A stretch of 9,966 bases of DNA from Betaproteobacteria bacterium (GTDB lineage: Bacteria; Pseudomonadota; Gammaproteobacteria; Burkholderiales; Burkholderiaceae). The notes beneath the pieces are model-generated. The model ran no database searches and was not told the DNA's origin. It was given only the letters and a program-made list of their open reading frames with translations. This document shows, one piece after another, positions 7,817 to 9,966 of this stretch; positions within the stretch are counted from its first letter, which is position 1, and each line of letters begins with the position of its first letter. Location: positions 1-9,966 of the forward strand of contig JABMMT010000255.1 in NCBI GenBank assembly GCA_013205155.1. Direction: 5' to 3'. The translations under genes were made by a program, and so were the position numbers.

Positions 7817-8377
7817 TTATTTTCCAAGCTCGTCAGAAACCAATTGGTATTGATGAATATCGTCCGGAAACTGGGTTAATGGTAAGTCAGGATTCCTTTT
7901 AAAATCAAAGAGTAAGACTACTCTTGTAGAGTCACTTCTATTCCAAGCTTCATGCTCTTGGGTATCGTCAAAGACAAAGGACGAGCCTGGATCCCAAGAC
8001 CTGATTTCAGAACCTACCCGAATAGCGCAATTAGGAGGGGTTATCAGACCGATATGACACCTGAGAACCTCTTTGGTGTACCCGTAATGAGGGCCGATAT
8101 ATACGCCTGATGCTAAGGAGGAAAAGCCGGCATTGACTAGGCCAGGAACCTTTTCTAGCAATGAGGTGGTAATGGGGCATAAGAGATTGTGCATCTGAAT
8201 ATGTTCGCCAAGACGAAATAAGGCAAAGACGGTCCAATTACCATCGTAGATACTTCTTTCTGGCCATTTTACAAAATATTCTTTCTCTAGTGCAGACAAC
8301 TCAGAGAGAATATCCCGCCACTGATCTTGAATAGATTTTAAAAAAGGATATTCAGTTGACTCAATAAACATACACAT
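7817..8377 (-). CDS. Aspartyl/asparaginyl beta-hydroxylase family Fe/2OG oxygenase
   Basis: A 186-residue soluble protein with the core of the AspH family (PF05118-type). The key region is PHYGYTKEVLRCHIGLITP (96-114), then IRVGSEIRSW, FVFDDTQEHEAWN (134-146) and STRVVLLFD. By comparison with mammalian AspH, His108 and His142 are the two iron ligands. This family lacks the usual acidic ligand. Arg152 would bind 2-oxoglutarate. The family hydroxylates Asp or Asn residues, or lipid A in the LpxO branch. This protein has no membrane segment, which argues against an LpxO role. It is the first gene of the leftward run, next to a divergent regulatory region, so it likely acts on an amino acid or peptide of the NRPS pathway. 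Two in-frame ATGs lie two codons apart (M1, M3). GGGAC just before the first could serve as ribosome site for the second. Confidence 0.88.
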   Translation of the reverse strand: MCMFIESTEYPFLKSIQDQWRDILSELSALEKEYFVKWPERSIYDGNWTVFALFRLGEHIQMHNLLCPITTSLLEKVPGLVNAGFSSLASGVYIGPHYGYTKEVLRCHIGLITPPNCAIRVGSEIRSWDPGSSFVFDDTQEHEAWNRSDSTRVVLLFDFKRNPDLPLTQFPDDIHQYQLVSDELGK

Positions 8378-8417
8378 GTCCCATAAAGTTAGTCTTTTAC
8401 TATTGCCTTAGATTTTG

Positions 8418-8444
8418 ATATTGAATGAGTACGCCATTCAATAT
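8418..8444. promoter_or_regulatory. Perfect inverted repeat in divergent promoter region, probable operator
   Basis: Arms ATATTGAATG (8418-8427) and CATTCAATAT (8435-8444) are perfect 10-bp reverse complements around a 7-bp centre. The site lies in the 146-bp gap between the leftward oxygenase gene (start 8377) and the rightward small gene (start 8524). Each arm supplies a TTGAAT hexamer: 8421-8426 on the plus strand and 8436-8441 on the minus strand. Each is followed after 15 bp by a -10-like sequence, TATAGA at 8442-8447 (+) and TATCAA at 8420-8415 (-). This would place two back-to-back promoters over one dimer-binding site. The symmetry is seen; the regulator is unknown, and the 15-bp spacers are shorter than the optimal 17. 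Confidence 0.55.
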
Positions 8445-8523
8445 AGATTATTAAACTACAGCCTTTTAAGGCATTATTACGGCTGAAGTGTAACCAATAT
8501 TCACCAAAAAAGACAAATAGATT

Positions 8524-8865
8524 ATGGCATTTTATTTAATTAAAGCAAAATATTCAGCTCAGGGCTTCAGGGGGCTTTTGGAGCGCCCACAAGACATAGC
8601 CGACTCAACCAAAGTCGTTTTAGCTGCTTGCGGGGCAGGGCCATGCGAAATTTTTTATTCGATCTCTGCAGGCGCTTTGATTCTCATTCTAGAGTTAGAT
8701 GCTCGCCAGATTGGGGCATTAGAAATTGTGATTATGTGTGGGGGTGACTTTCAAGAAGTATCGAGCGAGGAAATGATGCGAACTCAGGAGTTTAAATCTA
8801 GCTCCATACTTTCGAAGGGGATTATTGATGTTCTTCATGGAGAGGCAAAGCCCGCAGCAGAATGA
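8524..8865 (+). CDS. Small GYD-like domain protein
   Basis: A 113-residue protein, the only gene on the plus strand. Its layout resembles the GYD family of small ferredoxin-like-fold proteins. It has an N-terminal strand and 'QGFRGLLERPQD' helix (about 12-24), then an 'AACGAGPCEIFYSI' turn and strand, then the 'LILILEL' strand (52-58) and a C-terminal strand plus EE-containing tail. The name-giving Gly-Tyr-Asp is not conserved; the equivalent place reads SAGA. The family has no firmly known function. The gene is divergent from the hydroxylase operon and shares its upstream inverted repeat, and its 3' end overlaps the R-domain gene by 31 bp in antisense. It may be a bystander rather than a pathway enzyme. 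No clear ribosome binding site precedes the ATG. The family assignment is moderate. Confidence 0.7.
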   Translation: MAFYLIKAKYSAQGFRGLLERPQDIADSTKVVLAACGAGPCEIFYSISAGALILILELDARQIGALEIVIMCGGDFQEVSSEEMMRTQEFKSSSILSKGIIDVLHGEAKPAAE

Positions 8866-9965
8866 TGCTCTGATTCTGCTGTAATGGGCTCAAGTCTCAT
8901 TAAATCTTTATTTTCTTGGTAATGGATGTAAACATCAATGATTGATTCGTAATTAATATCAATTCTCATTTTGAGTTTTAATAGCAAATGATTCAAATTA
9001 TCTTGTTTAACTTCTGGGCTTATTGCGCCTAGATTGCCACTATAAAATTCTTTGATAGGCGTTAGGTAATTATTTTCGGATAAATGACGCAATTGTTTTT
9101 GCCATTCATATGGCAACATTTCTTGAGTGGGATAACCCAGTCTCGTCAGGATGCTGAAATAATCAGCTGTATCAAGTGTTACTGGATTGGTAATGTTGTA
9201 TACCCTCAAACCATCTTGGTAGGTATTGAGAAGTTTGGATATCAGATTACAAGTGATATCAACAGGCAACATCTCTACCTTAATTTGCAGTGTAGGAAAG
9301 CTTCCCAGCTGAAGGATACCTTTTGTAAAAGACCAAAAATGATTATTTTCATAAGGTCCATATCCTGTCTTACTGTGGCCAGTAATATTTCCTAGACGCA
9401 ATATGGAAAAGTCTAAATTAAAATATCTTGCATACCTGGATATTAATTTTTCCGATGTCCATTTGCTTAATAGATAACCATTGCTCTCAGTGGGTTCGAT
9501 GAGTAATTCGCCTTCAGGGACAATTTTTTGATTTGATGAGCAGTTTGCTACAGAAATGGAGGAAATATAACAAAACTTTTTTGGCTTAACGGCCACACAG
9601 AGGTCCAATAAAAACCTAGTACTGTTGACATTAGTATTTCTTAGTCTTGCATATGAATGTAGGTGGTGTGTGTCGGCACCACAGTGCAAAATAGTGTCAA
9701 TATTACTTCTTAAGCTTTCTTCATCAGCTGGCGATAAGCCCAGTTTATGAACATTTAAGTCACCCGTTACAACAGACACTAAATCCCAATTAATGATGAG
9801 CTCGGCTTGCTGACCTTTTTCTTTAAGGGCTAATATACCCTCTTCAGGTGAACCACATCGAATCAGGCAGGTCACAGCATGTGCGGCATCGGTAAGAGCA
9901 AAGAGAAGATGGATTCCTATAAAACCTTTAGCGCCAGTAAGAAAAATTTTTTGAGGTAGTAACGT
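8835..9965 (-). CDS. Thioester-reductase (R) domain, C-terminal end of a larger protein, probably an NRPS
   Basis: 376 residues are visible and the frame stays open to the right edge, so the protein starts outside the window. A GTG at 9875 is not the start, because the reading frame before it encodes the Rossmann motif KIFLTGAKGFIG (visible residues 6-17) needed for NADPH binding. Further signatures are HCGADTHHLHSYARLRNTNV, the YISSISV strand with the catalytic Ser/Thr position, and GYLLSKWTSEKL, which carries Y164xxxK168. Together these match the thioester-reductase domains that end NRPS and lysine-pathway (Lys2-type) synthetases. They reduce the carrier-bound thioester to an aldehyde, or further to an alcohol. 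The domain ends at the C terminus, as release domains do. An alternative is a standalone fatty acyl-CoA reductase-like protein, which the unseen upstream part would decide. Confidence 0.88.
   Translation of the reverse strand, partial: TLLPQKIFLTGAKGFIGIHLLFALTDAAHAVTCLIRCGSPEEGILALKEKGQQAELIINWDLVSVVTGDLNVHKLGLSPADEESLRSNIDTILHCGADTHHLHSYARLRNTNVNSTRFLLDLCVAVKPKKFCYISSISVANCSSNQKIVPEGELLIEPTESNGYLLSKWTSEKLISRYARYFNLDFSILRLGNITGHSKTGYGPYENNHFWSFTKGILQLGSFPTLQIKVEMLPVDITCNLISKLLNTYQDGLRVYNITNPVTLDTADYFSILTRLGYPTQEMLPYEWQKQLRHLSENNYLTPIKEFYSGNLGAISPEVKQDNLNHLLLKLKMRIDINYESIIDVYIHYQENKDLMRLEPITAESEHHSAAGFASP
8850..8889. terminator. Stem-loop at a convergent gene overlap, possible bidirectional terminator
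   Basis: CAGCAGAAT (8855-8863) and ATTCTGCTG (8873-8881) form a perfect 9-bp stem with a 9-nt loop. GCCC (8850-8853) and GGGC (8886-8889) can extend it across small bulges. It sits where the GYD-like gene (stop 8863-8865) and the R-domain gene (stop 8835-8837) meet tail to tail. There is no immediate T-run on either side (a T-rich stretch starts only near 8904 on the plus strand), so it is not a textbook intrinsic terminator. Confidence 0.4.
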
Positions 9966-9966
9966 T

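Noticed and set aside
8031..8237. Minus-strand 68-codon open frame inside the AspH-like gene
   Set aside because: A second frame on the same strand; the AspH catalytic motifs are in the longer frame.
9084..9395. Plus-strand 103-codon open frame within the R-domain gene
   Set aside because: Antisense to conserved R-domain sequence; no domain recognised.
8835..9875. Start of the R-domain gene at the GTG at 9875
   Set aside because: The same frame continues to the window edge and encodes the cofactor-binding TGxxGFxG motif upstream, so the gene is partial and starts outside.

Overview
The window looks like part of a nonribosomal peptide (NRPS) biosynthetic gene cluster from a Gram-negative bacterium. 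The DNA is AT-rich (roughly 40% GC by eye), tightly packed, and has weak or absent Shine-Dalgarno sequences. The protein families fit a proteobacterium. A freshwater betaproteobacterium of the Polynucleobacter type is a guess that the sequence alone cannot settle. No tRNA, rRNA, CRISPR array or insertion sequence is visible.

Layout from right to left, which is the direction of transcription for all genes but one. (1) 9965-8835: the C-terminal end of a large protein that runs off the right edge and carries a thioester-reductase (R) domain, the usual reductive release domain of an NRPS. (2) 8524-8865 (+): a small GYD-like protein whose 3' end overlaps the R-domain gene by 31 bp, with a stem-loop at the junction. 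(3) 8378-8523: a divergent intergenic region with a perfect 10-bp inverted repeat, probably an operator. (4) 8377 down to 1: a leftward run of six genes. These are an Asp/Asn beta-hydroxylase-like Fe/2OG oxygenase, a second Fe/2OG oxygenase of HxD...H type, a GT1 glycosyltransferase, an NDP-sugar epimerase/dehydratase-like SDR, an MbtH-like protein, and an NRPS (C-A-T-C..., 1395 residues visible) that runs off the left edge.

Inferred working model: MbtH supports the adenylation domain, whose ten-residue specificity code reads DFWSIGMVHK, one residue from a common threonine code. The two oxygenases would hydroxylate a building block or the peptide. The SDR and glycosyltransferase would make and attach a sugar, and the R domain would release the chain as an aldehyde or alcohol. 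The product would then be a hydroxylated, glycosylated, reductively released peptide. The R-domain gene lies upstream of the C-starting NRPS, so gene order is not collinear with assembly-line order, if both belong to one line. I do not recognise the cluster as a known pathway.
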